In this document: piece after piece, positions 51,473 through 63,063 of the stretch
Numbering within the stretch: the first letter of the stretch is position 1
Layout of the letters: each line of letters opens with the position of its first letter
Source of the DNA: Melieria omissa
Lineage: Eukaryota > Arthropoda > Insecta > Diptera > Ulidiidae
Length of the DNA stretch: 64,000 nucleotides
Assembly (NCBI GenBank): GCA_963971225.1
Contig: OZ020269.1
Span: 40,631,264-40,695,263, forward strand
Direction: 5' to 3'
Program-made: the position numbers and the translations under genes
The notes under the pieces: model-generated
Database searches by the model: none
Seen by the model: only the letters and a program-made list of their open reading frames with translations
Told to the model about the DNA's origin: nothing

Positions 51473-52560
51473 ATTTTTTTTACAATTCAATATGGCTTCA
51501 AAGCAAAGCAAAAATTCCTGCAAGTCTGGAATTCAATGCTGTGTGCCCAGTTGCAAAAAATCTAGACGTAATTATCCAAATTTGCGAATATTTAAGTTTC
51601 CGGCTGCCGATTTGATTTTTGGTCAAATCTGGCGTGAGAAATGCAATATTGCATATGAAGATTACGACAAAAATCTTCATATTTGTGAAAACCATTTTTC
51701 TAGTTCTTTCCTTGGCAAAAGAAAATTAAAACTCGATGCGATTTCAACTATAAGTTTGGATGAGAACTGTCAGAATTCAGAAGAAGAATTTTTGGAACCT
51801 GAAAATTCAGTAAAAAAATTAAATATTGACGATGTAATGTGTATTAATTGCGAAAAAAATGCATAATCAATTCGCTTTTACAAAAAGAAATACACTGATC
51901 TGTTAAGAAAATGTAAAAGAGTTCTAGAAAAGATGCGACGAGAAAAGCATCCTATTAAACTAAATAAGAATAAAAAAAATACACTGAAAAATTTGCAACA
52001 TACAATTGACTCGTTACCAAGAATAAGCAAAGAATCAAAACTTTTTTGCAAATTGTTAACAAGTTCCAGGCCAAAGGAATACTCGGCTGATGTGAAATAT
52101 TTGGCACAAAATAGTTTTTACATTTCCCAATCGACGTATTGCTTCCTGCGGAACAAGCTAAATTTGAATTTGCCGCATATTAGCACATTAAATCGATGGG
52201 CCCCAATAAAGTTCCTTCAGCCTGGTTTTAAAAATAGCGCTTTCGAATTCATTAAGAATTTGTGTTTGGATTTAAAAGAAAAAAATGAAAATAGCATAGT
52301 ACTGTTAATGGATGAAACGGCGATTAAAAAAGAATTAAGGTATAATGCGAAATTAGATTTAGTTGACGGGTTTGAATGCAATGGCTTTGAAAGAACAACA
52401 AAAATTGGTAACCATGTGTGCGTGTTTATGCTCAAGTCCATGTTCTCCAGTAGAAGTTTTATTTTAAATTATTTCATAATTCATAATAATCTGTGTAAAA
52501 TAATTACAGAAAACTTAAAATTACTTAGTTCTTTTGAAATAACGGTCAAGGTGTTAGTGT

Positions 52561-54480
52561 TTTTTTTTTCTCGGAGGAGGTGGAAAATCTTCGAAAGATA
52601 CAACCGAACCCGTGTTCAGCTGTATGCCGGATTCTTACCGACTAAAAACCACCCCCTGTCTCCAACCCGTGATCCCGGCGGGACTACCGGTGGGCATTGC
52701 GTCGCCGGGCGGGTTTCCAGCCTTAATGGATTGGCTCGTGACTACTGCTGGGGCCCTCTGCCCTACGCTCTCGCTCCACTCTTCGCTGCTCGGCCATGAT
52801 TTGTGCCGCGAACTTGCACACCTCATTCTACTTCTCCGCTAAATCCAGCATGTGTTGGACCAGGTTCTGCACGCAGATCTGGCCGTCTAGCACTGATTGC
52901 AGCGCCTGTCGCTGCGTCTCGTATCGAGGACAGTGGAAGACCACGTGCTTTGCATCCTCCACCTCGCTGGTGCACATGGTGCAGTATGGGTCAGCTTCGT
53001 GCCCAAAGCGGTGCAGGTATGCCTTGAAGCACCCGTGACTCGTCAGCAGTTGCGTCAACTGATGCGTCACCTCGCCATGCTTGCGGTTGAGCCAGCCGCT
53101 GATTGTTGGTATGAGGCGGTGGGTCCACCTGCCCTTGGATGAGCCACTCCAGCGATTCTGCCACTCGCCTAGGCTCCGCTGTCTACCGCTGCTGCGCGCA
53201 CTGTCATCGCGGGCTTTATTGTGCGCCTCCCACGCTAGCAGATCGATCGGCATCGTGCCGGCCATCACACAGGCGGCGTCGTAGGAGGTCGTGCGGAATG
53301 CCCGGCATATTCGCAACGCGCAGAGGCGATACGTAGCCTCCATCTTTCGCCTGTAGGAGCGCACCTTCATTGCAGGGCCCATATTTGTGCGCCGTATAAA
53401 AGCGTGGAGGTTGCTACTCTTGCCAAGAGCAGCCTCGTTGCATGCTTCGGTCCGCCGAGGTTTGGCATTAGCCTTGCTAGCGCCACCACAGCTCTTGCGG
53501 CTCTCTCCGCTACGTGCTGCAGATGCTGCTTGAACGTCAGCCGATGGTCTAGTATGACGCCTAGGTATCTGATTGCGCCATTTGACGCGATCGTGTGGCC
53601 GTTTACATGGACCCGTGCCTGTTCCACCTTTTTCCTGCTTGACACCAGCAGGACCTCCGTTTTCTGCTCGGCCAGCTGTAGGCCAATGGCCGTGAGCCAG
53701 TGGTGCACTTTAGCCACCGTGTCGTCGCAGATTGCCTCGATGTCGTGGATGTGCTTGCCTGTCACCACTATGACTATGTCGTCAGCAAAGCCGACGATTT
53801 TTGCCGCCTCATGCACGTCTAATCGTAGCACGCCGTCATACATGAGGTTCCACAACATCGGGCCCAGCACCGATCCTTGTGGGACCCCTCCGTCACCAGA
53901 TGAAGCTTCTCTCCTTCGTCCGTGCCGTACAGCAGGCGCCTGTTGGAGAAATAGCTGGCTATCGTGCGTACCAGATATTCTGGCACCATTTTTTCCCGCA
54001 AAGCTGCCAAAATATGGCCCCAGTTTGCGGAATTGAACGCGTTCTTAATGTCTAGCGTAACCAGACAGCAGTACTCTTTCTTACCGCCCTTCCAGCGCGT
54101 GCCGCTGATTGCGCCTCGAGCCGTTTCCACAACCACGCTAATCGCATCGATAGTTGATCGTGCCTTTCGGAATCCATATTGTTGGTCCGAAAAACCACCA
54201 GCTGCTGCGATAGCAACATCCAGCCTATCGGCAATTATGCGCTCCAACACTTTTCCCGCCGTGTCCAGCAGGCATATTGGGCGATATGCGGAAGGGTCGT
54301 CCGGGGGTTTTCCTCCCTTGGGCAGTAGCACCAGCTTTTGGACTTTCCAAAGATCTGGAAAGTATTGTTCGTGCAGGCACGAGTTGTAGACGTCTGCAAA
54401 CAACTGTGGGTGGAGCCTCATAGCTCAGAGCGCTGCGTTTGGTATTCTGTCGCATCCTGGGGCCTTGCCGTCACCGAGTG
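52561..54480 (-). mobile_element. R1-clade-like LINE, 5'-truncated
   Basis: Minus-strand LINE with a (T)10 on the plus strand at 52561 (poly(A) tail) and an approximate TSD, GTGTTAGTGT versus GTGTTGTGTGT. RT motifs: LVLLPKGGKPPDDPSAYRPI, YGFRKARSTIDA, VTLDIKNAFNSANW, VLGPMLWNLMYDG and FADDIVIVV. C-terminal CTMCTSEVEDAKHVVFHCP gives the CCHC cluster. Frame changes near 53890 and around 53370. The endonuclease is missing. It interrupts the P transposase exactly between VLV and CDQGS. Confidence 0.85.
54222..54421 (-). pseudogene. R1-like LINE reverse transcriptase, N-terminal part of the remnant
   Basis: First recognisable piece of the truncated ORF2: MRLHPQLFADVYNSCLHEQY, FPDLWKVQKLVLLPKGGKP. 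The frame continues to the frame change near 53890 where FVTEG meets the PQGSVLGP block. Listed separately because it marks the 5' truncation point of the LINE. Confidence 0.7.
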
Positions 54481-55117
54481 TTGTGTGTGATCAGGGATCT
54501 GCTAACAGAAAGTGCTTTACCAATTTCGGAGTGAGTCTGGAACGTCCTTTTTTTGAATTCAATAACCAAAAAGTTTTTGTTATGTTTGACTTTCCTCATT
54601 TAATTAAGTCATTAAGAAACGGTTTGCTGAAATGCGACTTAAAAACACCAGATGGAGTAGTTAGTTTTAAGGTCGTACAGGAGCTGTGGGAAAAAGAAGA
54701 AAACTCCAAAACTAAAATGTGCCATAAGCTGACTAGACTAGGCATGACATATTCCCCAATGCATTCGAAAAAATGCGAGTTAAGTTTGCTACGCAAGTTT
54801 TTAGAAAAACAGTTCAAGCTGCAATAAGAACTATTTGCGACACCACTGGGTTCACAAAAAGTTCCAAAGTTTTAGCTTTATCTACAGCTGAGTTTATAAA
54901 AAAAGTAGACCAAATATTTGATTGCATGAATAGTGGATCACTCTATTCGGATAATTGTTTTAGATCAGCTTTGCAATTAAATAATGAGTCGTACAATTTT
55001 ATCAAGACTTTTATGAATTATTTGGAAGAGGTTAAATTTATAGATGCTAAAAAAGTGTTTTTTTTTTAGATGGAATGAAATTGTCCCTTAAAGCTGTTCT
55101 TTTAATCACTGATGAAG

Positions 55118-55136
55118 CATTACTTACTTACTTACT
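55118..55136. repeat. TTAC microsatellite, possible RTE tail
   Basis: TTACTTACTTACTTAC interrupts the P transposase frame near GCATTA. The RTE LINE at 28739 ends in the same unit on this strand (TTACTTACTTACTTAA). It could be the trace of an extremely short RTE insertion or a simple expansion. Confidence 0.4.
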
Positions 55137-55670
55137 TTTGCAATTTTAAGACAAAAAGGGAGCCAGAATAATGGCCTCAAGGATTATTCGGTCAAGTGTA
55201 ACGACTAATTGCGAAGATACTCAGGAACCCATGGATCAAATCCTATTATAAGCTGAGACGGACGAAACTGTTTTTTTTACTGATGAGGAGAAAGATAATG
55301 ACGTCCAATTGTGTGATCTCGATTTCAGCAGTAATGAGTACGCTAATTATTTTTTAGATGGCAACTTTGACAATCGAGCAGAAATTAACGTGGAGTGAGT
55401 TTCAATAAGATATTTTGTGGGATATGTTGCTTACAAAATTCTCTCAAAAATTAATTGTGACATATGTTTCCAAAGATTTAGAAAGGAAGATGAAGTTTTA
55501 ACTGCGCCAAGTGAAATATTTATATTCCATAAAAATTATCAATCGGTTACAGACTTTGGTACGAAAGGGAGCTCCTTCGGACTCCCTTATGGAAGCAAGC
55601 AAAAAACACATTCTGGTGTTTCACAGAATTTTTGAGTCGGAGCCTGAAAAAATTGGTATTAAGGCATATA

Positions 55671-56616
55671 CATTGTGACCGAAAAGTTTCCGGAAATTTT
55701 AAATAAAACGCAAAATTCTTAATCTTCATCAATATTTATTTTATCTCCTTCAAAATATGCTCCATTAGAAGCGATACACATATGCCAATGTTTCTTCCAA
55801 TCATCAAAACATTTTTTATAGGCGCTTTCCGGTATGGCTTTGAGTTCCCTCTGCGAATTCTGTTTTACGTCTTCTATGAATTCAAAACGCGTTCCTCGCG
55901 TGGTAATTTGAGTTTGGGAAACAGGAAAAAGTCACACGGCCCAAGATCAGGTGAATACGGTGGCTGTTCGATGGTATTTATTGAATGTTTGGCCTTAAAA
56001 TCGTTGATAATGTTGGCTCGGTGCGAGGGAGCATTATCGTCATGAAAAATCCACAATTCCACAATTCCACAATTGAGGCCGTTTACGGCGGATATTTTCA
56101 CGCAAACGTCTTAAAACAGTCAAATAATAGTCTTTACCGACTGTTTGTCCTTCAGGGACGAATTCATGATGCGCCACACCACGAATATCGAAGAAAACAA
56201 TCAGCATTACCTTGATTTTCGAGCGACTTTGGCGTGGTTTTTTCGGTTTCGGCTCGTCTTTTCCTCTCCATTCCGATGATTGTTGGCTTGTTTGCATGTC
56301 GTACTCGTAGACCCATGTCTCGTCACCAGTTATGATGCGTTCCATGAAAGTTGGATCGGAATTGGCACGATCAAGCACGTCCAAAGAGACCTGTTCACGG
56401 TACTCATTTTGAAGAAAATTCTCAACAAAATCGCAACGCACTACTGAGGTGAACTGGTTTCGACAGCTGCCGTAAACAAACTGTCTGACAGATCGCGCTC
56501 ATTTTTGGCATAGTAATTAAGGACAGTGCTACGAACCTACAGAAACTTAAAATATCGAAAAATATACAGCGCGCGAATTTTAAATGAGAATTTCCGGAAA
56601 CTTTTCGGTCACAAGG
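55671..56616 (-). mobile_element. mariner element, internally deleted
   Basis: Ends C(A/C)TTGTGACCGAAAAGTTTCC with TA on both sides (55669-55670; 56617-56618). 946 bp. It inserted into the P transposase frame; removing it restores GIKAY-ISDSCKNS. Confidence 0.9.
55874..56441 (-). pseudogene. mariner transposase, N-terminus deleted
   Basis: From 56441: MRCDFVENFLQNEYREQVSL, then FMERIITGDETWVYEYD (first Asp), VMLIVFFDIRGVAHHEFVP, LTVLRRLRENIRRKRPQLW. A threefold CACAATTC repeat near 56045-56065 breaks the frame. The next frame has IFHDDNAPSHRANIINDF (second Asp) and PPYSPDLGPCDFFLFPKL (third Asp), spacing DD34D. The DNA-binding N-terminus is absent and the end is lost after ERVLNS. Confidence 0.82.
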
Positions 56617-56789
56617 TATATCCGACTCATGCAAGAATTCTACTCCCGAATGGTTCAGTGATGAATGCTGTGACAGTAAATTAAAAATCCTAGCTTTTCT
56701 TATTTTAGTTCTTTTATGCAAGCATTGTATGTGGGCCATAAAAAAAGGAAGCTCCAAACAACGGAAGTTACACATTATTGCGGGTCAAT

Positions 56790-57305
56790 AAAGCAGCTCT
56801 TCCTTTGTTGTTTTTTTAGTGTTTATGTTTTGCATCGTTTGGAACTTCCTTTTTATAATTTACTGTCACAGCATTCATCAGGGAATCTGAAGAAGTAAAT
56901 AGGTTATAAAAAAAGTCTGTAATCGATTGATAATTTTTATTATAATTTTTATGGAACATGTTTCACTTAGCGCAGTGAAAACGTCATCATTTCTTAGTTT
57001 TTGGAAACAGATGCTACAATTAATTTTTTAATTATTTAATTAATATCATAATTTAATATTTCTTATCTACAAAATAGTTTCCGTAATTATTATTGTTGAA
57101 ATAAAATAATACAAAAGACAGCTTCGTCTGTCTCACCATATGATAGGAGTTGATCCATAGAATAATGTGTATCTTCGAAATTAGTTGCTACACTTGACCA
57201 AATAATACTTGAATTTTGTTCCAAAATTGCAAAAGTATTTTCTAGTTTATCTTGGTTAAAAATCTTCTTTGTTATACAAAATTTATTTTTTTTTATTTAT
57301 TGTTT
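56790..57305. other. Flank between the P element and gypsy copy 2
   Basis: Contains an inverted, internally deleted copy of the last part of the P transposase at 56833-56882 (GAACTTCCTTTTTATAATTT, ACTGTCACAGCATTCATC) and a hairpin AGACAGCTTCGTCTGTCT near 57117. The 3' P terminal repeat was not found. Otherwise AT-rich. Confidence 0.5.
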
Positions 57306-57309
57306 GTAT

Positions 57310-57767
57310 TGTAACGATAAGACAGTCTGTCGCTGTGCAAAGCAACCCTGCCGCTACGTGCCGTGCTATAATCCAGACCGCGATGGCCGTCGTTGCCAGA
57401 CCGCGATGGTAACTTTTAGTCCAATCTGGCAACGACGGCCGCGATAATAACTTTTAGTCCAACCTGGCAATGATGGAAACTTTTAGTCCACTCCGGAATG
57501 TGCGGGAACGATCTGCGCGATGGCCTGACAGGTATAAAAGGCAGCCGGATGCGGCGCAGCGAGTCAGTCTGGTTTTGATAAGTGAAGTTGCCACACGGAG
57601 TAATTAAGCAAATACTTAAGTGTACGAACAGTAAAGTGTAAACTGTGAATAATAAAGTGACTGTTGGTTTATTTTATTGTATGCGTTTAAGAAACTGAGT
57701 GTATTTTATTTTCAAATTGCACAATCCAGTGATACGTAACAGCCCACTAGACGTAGTATTCGTAACA
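57310..57767 (+). repeat. 5' LTR of gypsy copy 2
   Basis: 458 bp, TGTAACGATAAGACAG to ATTCGTAACA. U3 has several TTTTAGTCCAA(T/C)CTGGCAA repeats with GGCCGCGAT between them; TATAAAAGGCAGCCG near 57535; AATAAAGTGACTG near 57650. 31 bp longer than the LTRs of copy 1 because of the U3 repeats. Confidence 0.92.
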
Positions 57768-57809
57768 TTTGGTGTCAGAAGGGGGATTGTGGATTATAAA
57801 AGCACGGAC

Positions 57810-60800
57810 ATGGTTAAACTCGAGCTGCTGAAGGTAGACCAGCTGAAGAAGGAGCTGGCTGCCTGGAATTTGCCGACTGCTGGCGGAAAGGTGGAGTTGC
57901 AGTTGCGCTTGCGAGAAGTATGTGAGGCACGAGGCGTCGATTGGATTGTGCACGAGTTCGGAGCGCAAGAACTAGAGGCGTCGCACATGGGGAAAAAACA
58001 GGCAAAAACGCTTGCATTGGAGCAAATTCAAAAGTTGCGAATGTGAATATTTTTTTTTACTTGTCGTAATATAGATACTCTAGCCAGATAGAAAATCAAC
58101 TTTTTAAGTCCCTTCATCCCATGACCTGGACTTTACAGCCTTTCAAAGTTGAACGTTTTATTAAATTATTTTCACTTCTAGCAAAATATCGTTAACAGGG
58201 CTGTCTTCAAATGCCCGTACAATCTACATTTTTTAATGAAATTCCATAATTTTTCACATGTGGGGTACCGATATCTAAGCAATTAATATGAAAAAAAATT
58301 GTACTTAAAAAATGTTTATTTTGGCAAAAAAATATATCTAACCTTTGCCTCATTTTTTGATAAAAATGAGAAAAATCGGGATTTTCTCTGGACTGTAACT
58401 TTTGAGATTCAACAGCATTCAACGAAATACGTATACACTGATTAGGTGGAACATTCAGCTAACTGATGGTACCAAACTCATCTGCGACGTTCTGCAACAA
58501 AATGAATGCGAGCAATTTTCGCATGCCAACCCAAGAACTTTTTGTACTCAGTTGTGGTGAGCAACGATATATTTTTAATTACTGAGCAAAACTATAACGT
58601 ATGAAAAACAGCAAGGCTGGTGTTGAAAGGAATAAATATGTATTTAAATGTATAGAATTGAGATATGTATATATATATCGCATTGATTTATCTATGTCCG
58701 TCTGTTAATATGTCTTCCAATTCGTCTGTCTGATGGAAGGTATTCACAATTGCTTTCGAAAAAGTTGAGACACGAAACTGAAATTTCGTACAAACACTTT
58801 TGAAATCACGAGAACAACATATTGCCTAAAATGGGCGTGGTTTGCCCATTCTTAACAGGGTTGCCATATAAAGATATTTTTCAAAATATGAACTTTTGTC
58901 GTTTGTCTGGAAATAGGTGTGACATGCCTCTTTAACCCCTTGAGATACATAATATATATTATACTTGTCAGTTAACTTTTTCCGTGCTTTATAAAAGTAA
59001 ATGAATAGTTTAGATTTTTTAAGAAAGAGTTTGCCTACTTTTATAAAAGTGGGCTAAGTGTCTCTAAAGAACATTTTAATGCATGACAGCAAAATTTTAG
59101 CTTATTTTAATATTGTGAAAAATAAAGTCTGTATGGAGAGTAGGCGTGGCCGTGGGCGAATTTTTTTAATTTTTGGAATAAATCATCTTCTACTTATGGG
59201 AAACAGTTATGCGAAAATTCAATCCTTTATCTTTTTTATTTCCGAAGTTATTAAATCTTTTGCTATACACTCGGAAAACATAAACCGTGCTGCACAAAAG
59301 TGCTCAAATTAAAAAACCCTTAAACACGTTTAACTTTGTTTTTGATCTTCTACTGGAATCAGTTATCAAAATATTGAATTATTTTTTTTTGCTTCTGATT
59401 ATGCATATTTCTAAAACTCTTAACTTCCGACTGTAGGGTACCAGCTCCTGGTAAAGGAAATGGAAAAAAATTACACCATACAATTCTCTGATGAATTCTA
59501 AAGATAATAGCGAAATTTCAGTTCTCTAGTGCAAAAACTATAGATTCTAGAGTTCAAAACAGGCGATGCGAGCGTTTTTGCCTGTTTTTTCCCAATGTGC
59601 GTCGGCCAAGGTGGAGGAGTCGCTTGCTGGTGCTGCTTCGCTACAGAGTACAGCTGCAGCGACTGCAGCAATACAAGCGTTGGACATGAGCCAACTAATG
59701 GCTGCACTCAAAGGCATGTCGGCGCAAATGGAAACAGCGAATCGAGAAATGGCAGCGAAGCTGGAAACTACGAATCTCGAAATTTCGGCAAAAGTCAAGA
59801 CTGCAAATCGGAAAATGTCTGCAAAACTTGAAAATGCAAATCGGGACTTGTCCAGCAAGCTTCAGGAAAATTCTGCGCGCTTGGAGCAGAAAGTGGAGGA
59901 AATCTCAGACAGGGTTAATGGGAAAGTCGAGCACCTGGAGACGCGGGTAGAGCACTTGGATAAACGAGTCGACGACCTAGATGATTCCCTGAACAAACGA
60001 GTTGATAGTCTGGAAGACTCGATGAACAGAAAAATGGACGAGCGGCTTAGGGAGGTACAGCCGCGAGAATGGTTGCCGCCGGTTCCGGAAAGTGTTGCCC
60101 CTCGAGCAGAAGTGCCTACTTATGATGGGACTATGCCGTTCGACACATTCAAGCTGCAATTCGACCTGGCTGCTCTGGAAAATCAGTGGACCGATGTAAG
60201 GAAAGGTCGGAGATTGGCGCTGGCTCTTAAAGGTGCTGCGGCTGAGGTGATAAAATCAGTTCCAGAATGTTTACGAAGTGAGTACGAGACCGTCATAAGG
60301 GCGCTGGCAGCCAAATACAGCGACGAGCACAACAGAACGCTATACTACTGTGAGCTGAAGAATCGCAGGCAAAGGGCCAACGAGGCGCTGCAGGCATATG
60401 CAGCAGACATTGAGCGGCTCGTACAGCTGTGCAACCTGTCCTTCGGCGCTGATGATCTCGAGAGGATGAAGATAGAGGCGTTTATTGAAGGTCTTCATGA
60501 TCCGGAGACACGACGCAGTGCGTTGATGATGGGCAAGTCGACATTTAGGGAGACGGTGACCAGCGCAATGACATACGAGGCGACATGGATTGGGAGCACT
60601 CGGTATGCACCTGCAAGGGTACGCCAGATTCAGCCGGACAACGACATTGCGATCCAGGCAATAAGCTCTGAGCCACCGGGCAGGCCACGGGTGGTCTCCT
60701 CTAAAGTTGTTTGCTGGGTATGTGGCAAGCAGGGCCACATATCACGAGACTGCTGCCAACGAAAGACGCGTTCCCGTTCTCGATCGCAATCGCCTGAAGC

Positions 60801-60867
60801 GAAGAATACTGACAATCGAGGCCCAGCTAACAAGCGCAGGGCTGAGGATGGCGAGTCGTTAAACTAA
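57810..60867 (+). pseudogene. Gypsy copy 2 gag, interrupted by a Transib-type MITE
   Basis: The ATG at 57810 opens the same SAP-like N-terminus as copy 1 (KVDQLKKELAAWNLPTAGGK). After codon 58 the MITE (57984-59599) cuts in; the frame resumes at 59605 with AKVEESLAGAASLQS. The coiled coil has fewer exact 11-residue units than copy 1 but is longer overall, with EHLETRVEHLDKRVDDLDDS. Capsid-like part, zinc knuckle CWVCGKQGHISRDC and basic tail are open to the stop at 60867. Without the MITE this gag would be uninterrupted. Confidence 0.9.
57984..59599. mobile_element. Transib-type non-autonomous element
   Basis: Ends CACATGGGGAAAAAACAGGC at 57984 and, complementary, CACATTGGGAAAAAACAGGC ending at 59599, with the inverted match running on through AAAAACGCT. 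A 5-bp GC-rich TSD, CGTCG, lies at 57979-57983 and 59600-59604. CACA-type ends, an A-run after the heptamer, and a 5-bp GC-rich TSD point to Transib. 1616 bp, no transposase. Compare the uninterrupted gag of copy 1, where GCGTCGGCC is single. Confidence 0.8.
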
Positions 60868-60956
60868 AACGAGTCAGCCCAAAGGGGCGTGAGCTGATCC
60901 CCACAATCTGCCGCCCCACCGTCCTTGTCTCACAGCTGAAACGACAGCCCAGTAGC

Positions 60957-61470
60957 TTGACAATTGAAGGAAGGATAGATGGAAAGTTGTTCGTGTTGAC
61001 ACTAGATACTGGAGCGTCATATTCGATCATAAAAAGGAAGCTGCTGAAGAACTGGGAACCGCTGCATGGCATACAGCTACGGACTGCGACTGGCGAGCGC
61101 GCGCCGGTAAGAGGGAAAGTTACGAAAACGATTGCTATCGGCGCCAGCAGCCTGGAACATGAGTTCATCGTCGCGGATATAATGGACGACGTAATTATCG
61201 GCGTGGATTTCATAATTAGGCACGGACTTACGCTGGACCTGAAAGAAAATGTGCTGAGATATGCCAACGTTGAATTCCCGCTGCACACCGGCTATGAGCG
61301 AAGCGTGGTGGTAAGGAAGGTTGTACCGTGTCAACACAGGAGGATACCAGCGAATTCAGGCGATTGTGTGGGCAAAGGTGGACGAGGACGATGGGACGAG
61401 TCGGCTGTGGGTAGTAGAAGCACCGAAACAAGGACACGACAACATCATCATCGGACGTACATTAGTGTAA
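60957..61470 (+). pseudogene. Gypsy copy 2 protease region
   Basis: MTIEGRIDGKLFVLTLDTGA (catalytic DTGA) and DDVIIGVDFIIRHG. Compared with copy 1, two bases are missing near 61357 (after RIPANS), which shifts the frame, and a TAA follows where copy 1 has GAA-type sense codons (TLAEPKNG). Confidence 0.85.
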
Positions 61471-61572
61471 CCTAAAAATGGCAGAATACCAGTCAGAATA
61501 CTGAACCCCCTGAATGCACCCAGATATGTCGGGAAAGATGAGGTAATTGGCGAGTGTAAGGAAGCTGTAGCA

Positions 61573-63063
61573 GTGGTCAATTGCGAGAGTAGCCCACCTG
61601 GAGGTAATAAGAAGAGCGGCTTTAACATGGACGCCATACCGCAGGAGAACCAGTGGAGCAGCGAGTTGACGGCCAAGCAGAAACAGAAGGCGAGGTCACT
61701 CCTGCAGCACTATGGGTCAATATTTGCGGCGGAAGCAGGCGGAAGAACAGCCATAGTGAAGCACAACATCGACACCGGAAGTGCAAAACCGATTCGCCAA
61801 CCGCCAAGACGAGTTCCTCTGGCCAAGAGGGAGGAGGTCACAAATTTGATCGAGAACATGCGGAAGGACAAGGTCATAGAGCCTTCTTCGGGCCCCTGGT
61901 GCTCGCCGGTTGTGCTAGTCAAGAAAATAGATGGCAGTACCCGGTTTTGTGTGGACTATCGGAAGCTCAATGATGTGACCAAGAAGGACAGTTATCCACT
62001 ACCTCGGATCGATGACACCCTGGACACACTGTCAGGCACACAGTGGTTCTCCACGCTCGACTTACGCAGCGGCTATTGGCAGGTAGAGCTTGCAGACAAG
62101 GACAAGGAGAAAACGGCTTTCAGTGTTGGCGATGGTTTGTGGCAGTTCACCATCATGCCGTTTGGACTCTGCAACGCACCAGCGACATTCGAGCGGCTAA
62201 TGGAACGCGTGCTAAAAGGGCTGCATTGGCGGACGTGTCTGGTGTACCTCGACGACATAATCGTGATGGGTAAAAGCTTCGACGACCACCTGGAAAAGCT
62301 GAAGGAGGTATTCGAGCGGATACAAAAAGCTGGGCTTAAACTCAACCCAAAGAAGTGTTCGCTGTTCCAAAAGGAGGTCAAGTATCTGGGTCATACGGTT
62401 TACGCCCGCGGAGTACATACGGATGAAGGCAAAATCACGGCGGTGAAGGAGTGGCCCCGGCTACGCAATCTACACGAACTCCGCAGTTTCCTGGGCCTGT
62501 GCACATACTACCGTCGATTTTTTCTGGGATTCGCGAATATAGCCAGCACCTTGCACAAACTGACGAAAAAGTGCCAAGCTTTCGAGTGGAACGAGGAGCA
62601 GGAACAGGCTTTTGCACATCTGAAGGAAAAACTGTGCAGTGCTCCAATTCTGGCCTTCCCCGTGCATGGAAAGATTTTTGTGCTGGATACGGATGCAAGC
62701 GGGAATAGTATTGGCGGTGTGCTATCACAGATAATAGACGGCCAGGAACAAGTGATAGCGTACTACAGTAGGCTTCTATCGAAACCGGAACGCAACTACT
62801 GTGTGACACGGAGAGAACTGCTGGCGGCATTGGACTGCGTAAAACACTTCCACAAATATCTGTATGGACAAAGGTTTCGCCTGCGCACAGATCATGCGGC
62901 ATTGAGATGGCTCCTGAACTTTAAGGATCCTGAAGGGCAATTGGCGCGGTGGATCGAGCGACTGCAGAGCTACGACTACACGATAGAGCATCGCAAGGGC
63001 AGTAGCCATGGAAATGCCGATGCCTTGTCACGCCGTCCGTGCAAAGTCGAATGCAGGCCGTGA
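61573..63063 (+). pseudogene. Gypsy copy 2 reverse transcriptase and RNase H
   Basis: A 496-codon open frame with all RT motifs: GPWCSPVVLVKKIDGSTRF, WFSTLDLRSGYWQVEL, MPFGLCNAPATFERLM, CLVYLDDIIVMG; then RNase H FVLDTDASGNSIGGVLSQ, RRELLAALDCVKHFHKYLYG, LRTDHAALRWLLNFKDPEGQ and EHRKGSSHGNADALSRR. It keeps the eleven codons missing in copy 1. It ends at a TGA (63061-63063) where copy 1 reads CRQCSRAES. Confidence 0.9.

Larger units (their letters stand above)
51492..56789 (+). pseudogene. P-element transposase with THAP domain, broken and split twice
   Basis: The ATG at 51492 opens a THAP zinc-finger domain: CCVPSCKKSRRNYPNLR, IFKFPAADLIFGQIWREKC, HICENHFSS (C2CH ligands present). One in-frame TAA (51864-51866) interrupts the link to a Lys-rich coiled stretch (YKKKYTDLLRKCKRVLEKM). 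The RNase H-like catalytic part follows: SIVLLMDETAIKKELRYN (first Asp), then, after the LINE insertion at 52561-54480, VCDQGSANRKCFTNFG (second Asp) and VMFDFPHLIKSLRNGLLK. Frame changes occur near 54783 and 55066. A decayed QGLFGQV block near 55180, GYVAYKILSKINCDICFQRF near 55430 and, after the mariner insertion, STPEWFSDECCDSKLKILAF to a TAA at 56787-56789 complete the protein. All stages of a P transposase can be followed; the copy is dead. Confidence 0.88.
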
